Assembly (NCBI RefSeq): GCF_000756615.1
Contig: NZ_CP009289.1
Span: 1 to 15,151, forward strand
Direction: 5' to 3'
Length of the DNA stretch: 15,151 nt
DNA from: Paenibacillus durus
Lineage (GTDB): Bacteria; Bacillota; Bacilli; Paenibacillales; Paenibacillaceae
The notes under the pieces were generated by a model that was not told where the DNA came from, made no database searches, and saw only the letters and a program-made list of their open reading frames with translations. Every line of letters begins with the position of its first letter. The stretch's first letter is position 1. The position numbers and the translations under genes are program-made. This document shows, piece after piece, positions 1-6,045 of this stretch.

Positions 1-1091
1 TTAGTCTTTGAAACCGGAAGCTCTGCCAGCATTATTTCGTCACGGTAAATGAGATATTTATCCGCTCCGTTTGATGTCCAAGACAATGTGACTTTAGCAT
101 CCGTTGCTGATGCTGATAATACTGGTTTATCCGGCTCTAGGATTAGCGGTTTAACAAGCGTGGTGAATGTTATAGGATCGCTTGTAATGTTCCGGCCAAA
201 AGCGTCCTGGTAGACCATGTAATAGGTATACTCTGTTTCTGGACTAAGTCCGGAAATTTTAACAGCGCCTCCCTCAGCACCAGCTCGGACCAGCCCTCCC
301 CCTGAAGCGTAAATATTGTAATTTCTGCCGCCTTCCGGTGTATCCCATGTAAGATTTACACTGTTCCAGCTCGGGACAGCAGAAAGAGTTATTTTTACTG
401 GATCGGGCCAGCTTACTGTTTTAAAGCTGTACGTGTCGGAGTCCGTAGAAAGTAAATTACTATCGGTGACCGTCACTTTTATGTTGTAGCTCTGCCCTTG
501 GGCCAGACCCTTAAATACATAAGATTCAGTTGTTACTTCATCCTTTTGTACCCCATTAAGGTAAACCTTGTACTTTACCCCAGTTGTCTTGTCCCAGGTT
601 ACGGTTAGGCTGTTGTAATCCGATGCCGCTAGGGTCAGTACCGGCTTAACAGGCGGTTTGGGAGGCTCCCGCCCAAATATCTTAAGCTCCGATATTTGAA
701 ACGCCGCGCTCGCATAATTGTAATAGACAAAACTTTTAACATTGTTAATAGCCAATACTTTACCGTTACCGTCGTAAGCGTAAGATACCCCGGCTATTTG
801 ATTTCCTGATGAATCGAAAAATTTCACTGGGGAGAAATTTCGAGGGATGGTAAATTGGTAACTATACACATACACCGGCTCCGGGAAGGTATAAGTGACA
901 CCGTTACTTTGCCCTGCCGAAAGAGTCTCTTTCGTATTTGTATCTCCATCAGTCAATAGTGTTGTAGGCCGACCGGCGATGTGCAGCGTCTTACCGGCTA
1001 ATAAATCGTAATTATCCTCCGCAAAAGCCTTACCGTTCCATAGGAGGGGCAGTAAAAACATTGCCACTAGGGTTAAAATTATTTTTTTCAT
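1..1091 (-). CDS. Secreted discoidin/FN3 receptor-binding-like protein, N-terminal 363 residues (continues at right edge)
   Basis: This is the first part of a 467-residue protein whose remainder is at 14839-15151; the frame runs across the window ends. The start ATG at 1091 overlaps the upstream stop (TAATG) and follows a GGGGG ribosome site. Residues 1-25 form a signal peptide (basic MKK, hydrophobic core, AFA cleavage-like site). Residues 26 to about 150 look like an F5/8 type C (discoidin) jelly roll: a LTDGDTNT motif near the start and an AFQISELKIFG-type closing strand. Two complete fibronectin III domains follow (about 155-330), and a third starts near 340 and is finished across the junction. 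Discoidin and FN3 modules bind surface glycans or proteins, so a pIII-like adsorption role is inferred. It could instead be a plasmid-borne adhesin. The domains are seen directly; the role is inference. Confidence 0.85.
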   Translation of the reverse strand, partial: MKKIILTLVAMFLLPLLWNGKAFAEDNYDLLAGKTLHIAGRPTTLLTDGDTNTKETLSAGQSNGVTYTFPEPVYVYSYQFTIPRNFSPVKFFDSSGNQIAGVSYAYDGNGKVLAINNVKSFVYYNYASAAFQISELKIFGREPPKPPVKPVLTLAASDYNSLTVTWDKTTGVKYKVYLNGVQKDEVTTESYVFKGLAQGQSYNIKVTVTDSNLLSTDSDTYSFKTVSWPDPVKITLSAVPSWNSVNLTWDTPEGGRNYNIYASGGGLVRAGAEGGAVKISGLSPETEYTYYMVYQDAFGRNITSDPITFTTLVKPLILEPDKPVLSASATDAKVTLSWTSNGADKYLIYRDEIMLAELPVSKT

Positions 1092-2650
1092 TATCCCCCT
1101 CCCGGTATCGGTATAACGCCGTTCGTCATAGTCGGTATTGCTCCCGGCCCCCCCGATCCGCCAGGTATCGGAACGGTGGAGTCCGTCGCATTGGGTATCG
1201 GTGGACTCCCCGCTGTATTATTTGGCATGGGTGCTGTCCCTGGTGTTGCATTTGGAATCTGCACAGGCGTCGGCTCCGGATCGCCGGTATCGACAGGATC
1301 GGGGGTCTTAAATCCTCCGGTACTGTTCCGAGGATCGCCGGGGATAACTTTTACTCCCGGGTTATCGTGCGGCATATCTGTCAATGGGTCAGAGATAGTA
1401 AAGGGCTGCGATTCGTCCTTTACTTCAATTGTCGGAGCATCTTTACTGAGGTCGAAATCAATTTCACCGTTGTTGTAATCTCCTGGTACTTGCGGTACAA
1501 GCCCGTCCGTCTCCACGCTTTGGTCAAGCGTTGGTAAACCCGCATTCGTTTCACTATCAATTTCCTCCTTTGTTGGTGGTGCCGGAACACTCCCGGCCCA
1601 CTGTGCAAAATCATTTATCGTAGCCGCCCCGATCTTGCTTGCAACCATATCCCAGTCGGGCGGCGGCGGAATGGCTCTGGCGATCGCTGCGGTTAAGTCT
1701 CCCATGTATTGGTCCCATTCGGGACACTCCAGCATATCCTTTAGATTTTGACATGACTCCGTACATACCGGATCAACTCCCCCGGTCCCTCCGCCTGGAT
1801 CGGTAGGAGTGGGGGTCGGACTGGGTGTCGGTGTCGGCGTCGCTGTTCCAACGCTTCCATCTGTTACCGTTAGCGTACCCATGCCGATTAAATTACCTTG
1901 CGTACTGACTACCTTGACGGTGTACTCTCCATTGCCCGCTAACGGATACGTTGACGTATCCCGGGGATTTTCCGTTATGCTGACGAGCAAATTCCCGTCC
2001 TTGTAAATGGCAACATACCCCGTATTAACCAGCGGGTTACTCCAAACGAGTAAACCGCCAGCCTGGTAGGGATGCACGTCATAAATCGGCGTAGGTGTAG
2101 GCGATGCTGTAGTTGTAGACGTTGGCGTCGGATTTGGTGTTGGGGTTGGTGTCGCCGCAGCTGACGGCGTTGGCGTGGCTGCTGGTAGGTTGCCGTATTG
2201 CGTTGGCGTCGACAAATTGTACATGTAGTAGATAAAAGTCCCGCCGTTGCTCTGATCGTTAACATAGGTTCGTGCCATCGTCGCATAGGTTTCCCCCCCG
2301 GATGCTTTATCCAGTACGATTTTGATGTTTTCGACGCTGGGGTCCAAGTACATAGAATCCCCGCTGTACAGACGCTCGGCACCGCTTGGGGTAATGATAT
2401 AAATTTTATCGCCGCTCCCCAGCCCCTGGGTGTTGATGGAAACTTGCATAATTTTGGCGTCATGCTCACTGGCATCACCGTAAATCGTGGTGTTGCCGTA
2501 TTTATCTTTAAAGTAAGTCCGTCCTGTGTCAGACGTGTGAACGTAGAAGTAATTATCAAGGTTAATGGTCACTAAATCGGATGCATGAGTTACTGGCATC
2601 GGAAACAATAATAACAGCCCGAAAATGAGCAAAGGCCAGCATCGTTTCAC
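1091..2650 (-). CDS. Secreted proline-rich protein with PT-repeat linkers, possible virion tip or adhesin
   Basis: A 519-residue exported protein. The GTG start is supported by AAGGAGGG five bases upstream. Residues 1-24 form a signal peptide. The rest is modular: an N-terminal beta-rich domain to about residue 155; a Pro-Thr linker; an FN3/PKD-like domain with the motif GEYTVKVVST; a second Pro-Thr linker; then a cysteine-containing segment (CTESC, LEC) with a PPPPDWD motif; and a long Pro/Gly/Asn C-terminal tail of repeated PIPNAT-like units. There is no membrane anchor and no LPXTG sorting signal. It lies between the putative major coat gene plus terminator (upstream) and the discoidin/FN3 gene, with which its stop codon overlaps, so coupled translation is likely. 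A minor tip protein or secreted adhesin is plausible. I do not recognise a named family for the whole protein. Confidence 0.85.
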   Translation of the reverse strand: MKRCWPLLIFGLLLLFPMPVTHASDLVTINLDNYFYVHTSDTGRTYFKDKYGNTTIYGDASEHDAKIMQVSINTQGLGSGDKIYIITPSGAERLYSGDSMYLDPSVENIKIVLDKASGGETYATMARTYVNDQSNGGTFIYYMYNLSTPTQYGNLPAATPTPSAAATPTPTPNPTPTSTTTASPTPTPIYDVHPYQAGGLLVWSNPLVNTGYVAIYKDGNLLVSITENPRDTSTYPLAGNGEYTVKVVSTQGNLIGMGTLTVTDGSVGTATPTPTPSPTPTPTDPGGGTGGVDPVCTESCQNLKDMLECPEWDQYMGDLTAAIARAIPPPPDWDMVASKIGAATINDFAQWAGSVPAPPTKEEIDSETNAGLPTLDQSVETDGLVPQVPGDYNNGEIDFDLSKDAPTIEVKDESQPFTISDPLTDMPHDNPGVKVIPGDPRNSTGGFKTPDPVDTGDPEPTPVQIPNATPGTAPMPNNTAGSPPIPNATDSTVPIPGGSGGPGAIPTMTNGVIPIPGGG

Positions 2651-2668
2651 GCTGTCCCTCCTTCCTTT

Positions 2669-2701
2669 AAAAATAGCCCTGACGCATTGTCAGGGCTATT
2701 T
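2669..2701 (-). terminator. Rho-independent terminator after the coat-like gene
   Basis: A perfect 13-bp stem (2671-2683 with 2689-2701) and a five-base loop, followed on the minus strand by a short T-run. It lies between the putative major coat gene and the 519-residue gene. Ff phages also have a strong terminator just after gene VIII, which keeps coat mRNA more abundant than downstream mRNA. Readthrough is needed for the genes below, so it is probably partial. Confidence 0.85.
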
Positions 2702-2719
2702 ATAAGCCAGGGACCTAGA

Positions 2720-2917
2720 TTACTTGGTTCCTGCGGCGGACTTACCTTTTTTGACCACCCAGAAGATAATGCCGATGATGATCATAGCAAGCACAACGCC
2801 GATACCCAGCAATGTCCAATCTCCAAAAATCGACATGAATCCCGTTGCTGCTGTGAGACCATCCCCCACGGAAAACGGTAAAGTTACTCCCGAAAAATCA
2901 ACTGCTGCTGGAAACAT
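2720..2917 (-). CDS. Inovirus major coat protein-like small membrane protein
   Basis: A 65-residue protein with the layout of a filamentous-phage major coat protein: a short polar/amphipathic N-terminal half (to about residue 30), one hydrophobic helix (about 34-54: LLGIGVVLAMIIIGIIFWVV) and a basic C terminus (KKGKSAAGTK) that could contact DNA. It has one of the best ribosome sites in the element (AAGGAGG, then ATG) and a terminator directly behind it, as expected for a highly expressed coat gene. No cleavable signal peptide is seen. The segment from GVTLPFSV to the basic tail is closely matched by the protein at 13624-13905 and by the C terminus of the discoidin/FN3 protein. Family membership is by architecture and paralogy; a holin-like or other small membrane protein is the alternative. 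Confidence 0.72.
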   Translation of the reverse strand: MFPAAVDFSGVTLPFSVGDGLTAATGFMSIFGDWTLLGIGVVLAMIIIGIIFWVVKKGKSAAGTK

Positions 2918-2971
2918 AATATTCCTCCTTATATTTTAAATTTATATAGAGTGGGTCGCCCCTTGCTCATG

Positions 2972-3202
2972 TTAGTAATAATCAAAATCTACATCGTCAT
3001 CATCGTTGTCCTTTGAATCTTTACGCCGGGCCTCTGCACCGATCCCAACGATTAGGACAGCTACCATTCCCGCCACAATCAAGGCTACGAGGATCATAAC
3101 CAACTTTTGATTATAGGCTAGGAAATATCGGGTATAGGCCCACATTTGGCTCAAACGTTGGTCCGTAAAAAAAGTGGTCGGAAAATTAATCGTTGGGTTC
3201 AT
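2972..3202 (-). CDS. Small single-helix membrane protein with acidic tail
   Basis: A 76-residue protein. Residues 1-32 are polar/aromatic, residues 33-56 form one hydrophobic helix (KLVMILVALIVAGMVAVLIVGIG), and the C terminus is first basic (EARRKDSK) and then strongly acidic (DNDDDDVDFDYY). The ATG overlaps the upstream stop (ATGA), so the two genes are probably translationally coupled. Its place in the run of small membrane proteins just upstream of the coat-like gene suggests a minor coat or assembly protein. No family is recognised. Confidence 0.8.
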   Translation of the reverse strand: MNPTINFPTTFFTDQRLSQMWAYTRYFLAYNQKLVMILVALIVAGMVAVLIVGIGAEARRKDSKDNDDDDVDFDYY

Positions 3203-3372
3203 GATGCCCGCGCCGATCTTACGGCATAAATTATGACTCCGATCAGCAAGCCGACCGCCATTATTACCGTGGGTATCATCACAAACGGCGAGACGGTAGC
3301 CATAAAATTACGAAACATTTGCCAGAAGAACGCCCAGTCGAATACGTCGCCGACGTTCAAATTTCCCGCCAC
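3199..3372 (-). CDS. Small membrane protein (57 aa), possible minor virion component
   Basis: The start is GTG at 3372, preceded by GGAGG (GGAGGAAAG-GTG). The protein begins VAGNLNVGDVFDWAFFW. It has an aromatic amphipathic N-terminal half and one hydrophobic helix (about residues 31-50, containing MIPTVIMAVGLLIGVIIYA), then a short basic end (VRSARAS). The stop overlaps the next start as ATGA, and the start lies upstream of the preceding gene's stop, so the genes are tightly packed. Function unknown; the context is the structural cluster. Confidence 0.72.
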   Translation of the reverse strand: MAGNLNVGDVFDWAFFWQMFRNFMATVSPFVMIPTVIMAVGLLIGVIIYAVRSARAS

Positions 3373-3527
3373 CTTTCCTCCGCTTTTTTATCCTCAATGT
3401 AAATCCATACTGAGAAAACGGTATGCAGTACACCGAGAGCGAATGTAAAGCTACAAAGCAGCAAGAGCAAATCAGGGTTTCCCAAGAGCCAAATGAGGGC
3501 TGCGCCAATTAAGGTTTGGATAAGCTC
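3357..3527 (-). CDS. Two-helix small membrane protein without a clear start codon
   Basis: This frame encodes 56 residues that look genuine: a hydrophobic helix (LIQTLIGAALIWLL), a turn (GNPD), a second helix (LLLLLCSFTFALGVLHTVFSVWIYI) and a charged end (EDKKAEERWREI). The open frame begins after a stop at 3534-3536 and has no ATG, GTG or early TTG start. Only GAG, CTT, ATC or ATT codons are available near the Shine-Dalgarno-like AAGGTGGTGAG. It could start at ATC/ATT, or be made by a -1 frameshift near GTG GTG from the upstream 42-residue gene. The TTG-started overlapping frame at 3308-3508 has poor composition and was not chosen. The 5' boundary is therefore uncertain. Confidence 0.55.
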   Translation of the reverse strand, partial: ELIQTLIGAALIWLLGNPDLLLLLCSFTFALGVLHTVFSVWIYIEDKKAEERWREI

Positions 3528-3637
3528 ACCACCTTAACTAAATAGCGGACCAGCAAACCCAAAATGACGGGTACGGTAAAGGCCAGGCCGATAACGGCGG
3601 CGGCAGCTTGCGGGCTATAGCTGGATACAGTTATCAT
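3509..3637 (-). CDS. Tiny single-helix membrane protein (42 aa)
   Basis: The ATG at 3637 has a strong ribosome site (GGAGGAGG, eight bases upstream). The protein has a short N terminus (MITVSSYSPQ), one hydrophobic helix (AAAAVIGLAFTVPVILGLLV) and a basic C-terminal end (RYLVKVVSLSKP). It starts just inside the 3' edge of the 70-residue gene upstream. Its size and shape match minor coat proteins such as Ff pVII/pIX, but that is inference from layout only. Its last codons (GTG GTG AGC) are where a -1 shift would continue into the next membrane protein. Confidence 0.68.
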   Translation of the reverse strand: MITVSSYSPQAAAAVIGLAFTVPVILGLLVRYLVKVVSLSKP

Positions 3638-3639
3638 GC

Positions 3640-3852
3640 CTAAGACCTCCTCCATACTGAATTAAGTAGCCACTTTAGCACCAAAAATGCCAGCAGAAGG
3701 AAAACCGAAGATGCAACAATCGCGTCACCGAGCGTCATTGTGTTCGTTAAATAAAAGGAGTCTCCATTGCGCATCGGGACTTTAACGGCCGTAATCTCAT
3801 ACATGCGATCCGCATCCGTCGAATAATATGTATCTCCGCTTACCGTGGACAT
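3640..3852 (-). CDS. Small membrane protein, first gene of the structural operon
   Basis: The start ATG at 3852 was chosen because AGGAGG lies eight bases upstream. A longer frame reaching 3900 would begin inside the hairpin terminator. The 70 residues comprise a polar N-terminal part (STVSGDTYYSTDADRMYEIT), a short beta-rich stretch, and a C-terminal hydrophobic helix (about residues 45-64, AIVASSVFLLLAFLVLKWLL) ending in basic WRRS. It is the first of at least six densely packed small membrane-protein genes. A terminator hairpin sits in its leader, so its expression may depend on antitermination or readthrough. No family recognised. Confidence 0.78.
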   Translation of the reverse strand: MSTVSGDTYYSTDADRMYEITAVKVPMRNGDSFYLTNTMTLGDAIVASSVFLLLAFLVLKWLLNSVWRRS

Positions 3853-3883
3853 TCCGGGGACCTCCTGACTTCTCCTGACATAG

Positions 3884-3912
3884 AAAAAGGGTGCGGCCAT
3901 TTGGCTGCACCC
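3884..3912 (-). terminator. Terminator-like hairpin in the leader of the structural operon
   Basis: The arms 3889-3899 and 3902-3912 pair over 11 bp with one mismatch. On the minus strand they are followed by five T residues. It lies upstream of the ribosome site of the gene at 3852, with no good promoter between them. It may end transcripts from the RHH gene or act as an attenuator for the structural operon. Confidence 0.7.
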
Positions 3913-3920
3913 TATCCCTA

Positions 3921-3942
3921 TTTCACAACGTTAATTGTGAAA
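3921..3942. promoter_or_regulatory. Palindrome, possible operator
   Basis: TTTCACAA and TTGTGAAA form 8-bp inverted arms separated by six bases. It sits in the leader between the candidate promoter at 4156-4185 and the terminator hairpin at 3884-3912. It could be a regulator site or an RNA hairpin. No regulator can be assigned. Confidence 0.4.
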
Positions 3943-3984
3943 ATTTACACAAAAGAACATGATTCTTTACCTACGCCCGTACTA

Positions 3985-4013
3985 TTGCAACGTATGTAAA
4001 AAAACAGTACCAT
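3985..4013 (+). promoter_or_regulatory. Candidate plus-strand promoter
   Basis: TTGCAA and TACCAT with a 17-base spacer point rightwards and would start a transcript near 4020 that ends at the plus-strand terminator at 4089. Each hexamer matches consensus at four of six bases, so this is a modest call, supported by the terminator at the right distance. Confidence 0.4.
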
Positions 4014-4019
4014 GTGTGA

Positions 4020-4089
4020 GGGGATGAGCGGTGTGTGCTCTGACCCATGTGACCCTGCAAGGTGCTACCAACACCTGGCGGGGTTTTTT
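4020..4089 (+). ncRNA. Candidate short plus-strand RNA ending in a terminator
   Basis: A roughly 70-nt transcript is predicted from the promoter at 3985-4013 and the terminator at 4053-4089. It would hold a small hairpin (GAGC 4026-4029 with GCTC 4037-4040) and then the long terminator hairpin. It has no open frame and runs opposite to all protein genes, over the leader of the structural operon. A countertranscript (antisense) control RNA is possible. It matches no riboswitch I can name. Confidence 0.38.
4053..4089 (+). terminator. Rho-independent terminator, plus strand
   Basis: CCCTGC pairs with GCGGGG (one G-U) and AGGTG pairs with CACCT around the loop CTACCAA; six T residues follow at 4084-4089. 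This is a textbook plus-strand terminator, in a genome whose genes are on the other strand. Confidence 0.85.
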
Positions 4090-4140
4090 GCTATGCGGCT
4101 TTGTTAATTACAAGGATAGCAAAATATACTACCATTTGTC

Positions 4141-4185
4141 ACCGTGCAGTGTTGTATTATATTAAGACGTAGCACGGTTAGGCAA
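4141..4185 (-). promoter_or_regulatory. Candidate promoter wrapped by a dyad operator
   Basis: On the minus strand a perfect TATAAT (4156-4161) lies 18 bases from TTGCCT (4180-4185). It would drive transcription leftwards towards the structural operon. Inverted heptamers ACCGTGC (4141-4147) and GCACGGT (4172-4178) flank the -10 box, as expected for a repressor or MerR-type operator. A weaker plus-strand promoter (TTGTCA 4136-4141, TATATT 4158-4163, 16-base spacer) overlaps. The left half is repeated at 4529-4546. Confidence 0.5.
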
Positions 4186-4223
4186 ATAGGAGCTTTTTTT
4201 TCAAAAAAACTTTTGAGAACACA

Positions 4224-4239
4224 AGTTCTATTTAGAACC
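4224..4239. promoter_or_regulatory. Palindromic operator-like site, copy 1
   Basis: AGTTCTATTTAGAACC is a near-perfect 7+2+7 palindrome. A perfect version occurs at 10802-10817 and both are followed by related bases ending in CGTAT. The flank here also has AGAAC-N4-GTTCT just upstream. Probably a site for one regulator acting at two places. Confidence 0.5.
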
Positions 4240-4282
4240 TACATGCGTATGTAATTATAAAAAAAAAAGGGAAATATGTCCA

Positions 4283-4432
4283 TTACTCTTTTTTAGAATA
4301 TTTCTCGATCAACAATGCTTCCACAACGTGCTTAGGGTTTCCATCTTTTTCAATTTCATCGATTATCTTTTGTTTTACATTCACGCAAAGCGTTTTTACT
4401 ACTTCTTTCGGGTCTTTCCTCTTTCCACCCAA
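4283..4432 (-). CDS. Ribbon-helix-helix (CopG/Arc-like) small DNA-binding protein
   Basis: A 49-residue protein starting at TTG 4432, supported by GGGGAG six bases upstream; an in-frame stop lies immediately before the TTG. The layout is that of a minimal RHH repressor: a basic N terminus (GGKRKDPKE), a beta strand (TLCVNVKQ), helix 1 (KIIDEIEKDG), a turn and helix 2 (PKHVVEALLIEKYSKKE). RHH dimers bind operators as plasmid copy-number, partition or phage regulators. A second, stronger ribosome site (AAAAGGAGGAG) further upstream would translate short peptides in the other frames, which may serve as a leader. It sits alone between the terminator of the DUF3967 gene and the structural-operon control region, so it may regulate that operon. 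Confidence 0.65.
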   Translation of the reverse strand: MGGKRKDPKEVVKTLCVNVKQKIIDEIEKDGNPKHVVEALLIEKYSKKE

Positions 4433-4492
4433 CTATAACTCCCCATTTCAAAATCAAATCTCCTCCTTTTATTTTTATTTTTAGCATACAAC

Positions 4493-4519
4493 AAAAAAAG
4501 CGACCAATAAAAGGCCGCT
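4493..4519 (-). terminator. Terminator at the end of the accessory operon
   Basis: AGCGACC (4499-4505) pairs with GGCCGCT (4513-4519), including one G-U, and on the minus strand a run of seven T residues follows. It closes the operon whose last gene is the MerR/DUF3967 gene. Confidence 0.75.
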
Positions 4520-4528
4520 ATGCCGTAG

Positions 4529-4563
4529 CACCGTGCAGCGTAGTATAGAGATAATATCTCTAT
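4529..4563. promoter_or_regulatory. Second copy of the CACCGTGCAG repeat plus AT-rich palindrome
   Basis: Bases 4529-4546 match 4140-4157 at 16 of 18 positions. Next to it is the palindrome AGAGATAATATCTCT. The shared repeat lies just downstream of the MerR-type gene and at the promoter at 4141-4185, so it may be a shared operator. Confidence 0.4.
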
Positions 4564-4581
4564 TATTCCCCACGCCCCCGG

Positions 4582-5145
4582 CTATTTAAGATACTGCTCG
4601 GGATTCTGCTTTTTCTTCCAGGCTGCTTCCGGATCGGGACCGTCAGCTTGCCCCCGATCCCAAAATTTCCACCATTTCCGGGACTGATCTGCCGCCACCA
4701 TTCGTCTAGTCTCCTGCATTTCCCGTAGTATAGTGGTCAAATTAGCGTTCTGCTCGTCCATCCGGCTATGCACCCGGGCTAATTCCGCCGCCTGGCGCTC
4801 GTTATGCTCCATTAGCCGGTTTATAATCTCGGTCTGCTCTTTATAGCGCTCTTCCATCCGTACAATGGCATCTTGATTTTGGGGTATTACGGCAGGCGCT
4901 ACGCTGCCGGACGCCTCTTTAACCCTTGCGGCTATTACTTCCGCGCATTTATCCAATGGTAGGCCAGTCCGTTCCCGTAGCGCCTTCAACTCCTGAAAAG
5001 CCGTAGCATCTTTATCGTCGTATTGTCTATGTCCGTTTTCATCCTTCTGTACGCTATACCCGTGTGCTTCAAGCGCCGCGCAATACTTACGGATCGTAAC
5101 AGCCTCGACGCCTAAAAAAGCCGCGATTTCCTTCGATTTCAGCAT
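4582..5145 (-). CDS. MerR-like HTH / coiled-coil protein with DUF3967-like end
   Basis: A 187-residue protein. Residues 1-70 form a MerR-superfamily winged helix (KSKEIAAFLGVEAVTIRKYC followed by a wing GHRQYDDKDA). A long coiled coil follows (about 95-150, rich in ERYKEQ, NERQAAELARV and RMDEQN). The C terminus has the aromatic motif KWWKFWD, as seen in DUF3967 proteins of Bacillus plasmids and phages. RacA-like proteins with this layout bind DNA and act in DNA positioning or segregation, so a partition or regulatory role is likely here. It is the last gene of the operon: nine bases separate it from the gene upstream and a terminator follows. The domain calls are from sequence pattern. Confidence 0.8.
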   Translation of the reverse strand: MLKSKEIAAFLGVEAVTIRKYCAALEAHGYSVQKDENGHRQYDDKDATAFQELKALRERTGLPLDKCAEVIAARVKEASGSVAPAVIPQNQDAIVRMEERYKEQTEIINRLMEHNERQAAELARVHSRMDEQNANLTTILREMQETRRMVAADQSRKWWKFWDRGQADGPDPEAAWKKKQNPEQYLK

Positions 5146-5154
5146 TTCACCGTA

Positions 5155-5490
5155 TCACCCTTTTAGTCGGATTAGACCTCTAGCCATATCCGCTATGGTT
5201 AGCTCGTCCATGTCCTCTAATTCTAGGTTGATCCATACTCCCGCGTCAATGTAATCTGCGAAGCAATTACGCAGTGCTTCCGGCGTGGCTGGCTCGTGTG
5301 TGTATCCCGCCGCGTCCAGGGCACGCCGGATCAACGCGGTATAATCTTTCATTTTCGGTGTTCTCTCCTCTATAAAAACTAATGCCATGCTGACAACCAA
5401 AAGGATACACAGCGTAACGATAATCCCCATATGCCAAGGGCTCTCCTTCATCCAGAGCCAGAAGTTATGATCAAAATAGGCTGCTTGCAT
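5155..5490 (-). CDS. Membrane-anchored small protein
   Basis: A 111-residue protein. The ATG at 5490 has a GGGGGG-type ribosome site. One transmembrane helix (about residues 20-40, MGIIVTLCILLVVSMALVFIEE) is followed by a soluble acidic domain of about 70 residues (KDYTALIRRALDAAGYTHEP, then LELEDMDELTIADMARGLIRLKG). It stands directly before the MerR/DUF3967 gene and may be co-expressed with it. No family recognised. Confidence 0.72.
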   Translation of the reverse strand: MQAAYFDHNFWLWMKESPWHMGIIVTLCILLVVSMALVFIEERTPKMKDYTALIRRALDAAGYTHEPATPEALRNCFADYIDAGVWINLELEDMDELTIADMARGLIRLKG

Positions 5491-5632
5491 TTTAGCCCCC
5501 CATACATATGTCCAAAATCCGGTATTTTGTGAAGATGTCCGGCCGTCCGATCCTCAAATTCGGTCAAATTTGCCCGTGACGGCCGTTTTTGCTTCCGTGG
5601 AACAATGGGGTTTTACCCCCAAAACTCAAAAA

Positions 5633-5818
5633 TCACGTTCTCCCGTTTTCTCCTGATTGCTCCGTTTTTCGGGCTTGTCCATTTATCAAAATCCCATCAC
5701 AGAACCCCATCATATAGCCGGTGGCGATCAGTCGTTTTTCCTCGTCAGTGTGCTGTAGGCGATTCACCAGCTTTACAGCTTCCGTCTTAGCCCATTCAAG
5801 CAGCTTATCAATCGACAT
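5633..5818 (-). CDS. Small hypothetical protein (61 aa)
   Basis: The ATG at 5818 lies inside the end of the upstream gene (11-base overlap) and follows GGAAGGGGGG, so coupled translation is likely. The protein is helical and charged at its N terminus (SIDKLLEWAKTEAVKLVNRL), then HTDEEKRLIATGYMMGFCDG, and has a polar tail. It may be a small adaptor or regulator. No function can be assigned. Confidence 0.65.
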   Translation of the reverse strand: MSIDKLLEWAKTEAVKLVNRLQHTDEEKRLIATGYMMGFCDGILINGQARKTEQSGENGRT

Positions 5819-6005
5819 GCTTACCCCCCTTCCAGATCGTGAATCCGGTTCTGACGCCCCTTTGACGGTGTTCTTCGTAAGTATCCCGACTCTCGTCGTA
5901 AAATTGATCAAATGTCTCGTCATAGTCTTGGGGCGATGGAGCATCCCAGTATATCAGCCTTTTATTTTCAAACACCGATAGAGTCAAATTATGTGCCACA
6001 ATCAA
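5808..6005 (-). CDS. Small acidic hypothetical protein
   Basis: A 65-residue frame starting at TTG 6005 (GGAGATGG just upstream) or at GTG 5999. It is rich in Asp, Glu, Tyr and Phe in the middle (SPQDYDETFDQFYDESRDTYEEH) and ends with a basic, aromatic stretch (RTGFTIWKGGKHVD). It begins 40 bases beyond repeat element A and overlaps the next gene. Function unknown. Confidence 0.6.
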   Translation of the reverse strand: MIVAHNLTLSVFENKRLIYWDAPSPQDYDETFDQFYDESRDTYEEHRQRGVRTGFTIWKGGKHVD

Positions 6006-6045
6006 CCATCTCCAATTCAGTTTAGAATATCAGTTCGGTCTGAAT

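Noticed and set aside
1061..1537. Plus-strand frames opposite the 519-residue gene
   Set aside because: Composition is that of the antisense of Pro/Gly/Thr repeats; the minus-strand gene has a signal peptide and ribosome site.
3308..3508. Basic 66-residue frame from TTG 3508
   Set aside because: It is Cys/Arg/Lys-rich out-of-frame translation of two small membrane-protein genes; the alternative frames have clear transmembrane patterns and fit neighbouring ribosome sites.
5448..5567. A 39-codon minus-strand frame (TTG start) between the 61-residue and 111-residue genes
   Set aside because: The peptide looks fairly protein-like but has no convincing start or ribosome site and overlaps the 111-residue gene; left out as unsupported.
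5541..5586. GGCCGTC/GACGGCC inverted repeat followed by TTTTT on the plus strand
   Set aside because: The loop is 30 bases and there is no plus-strand gene or promoter to end; too weak for a terminator call.
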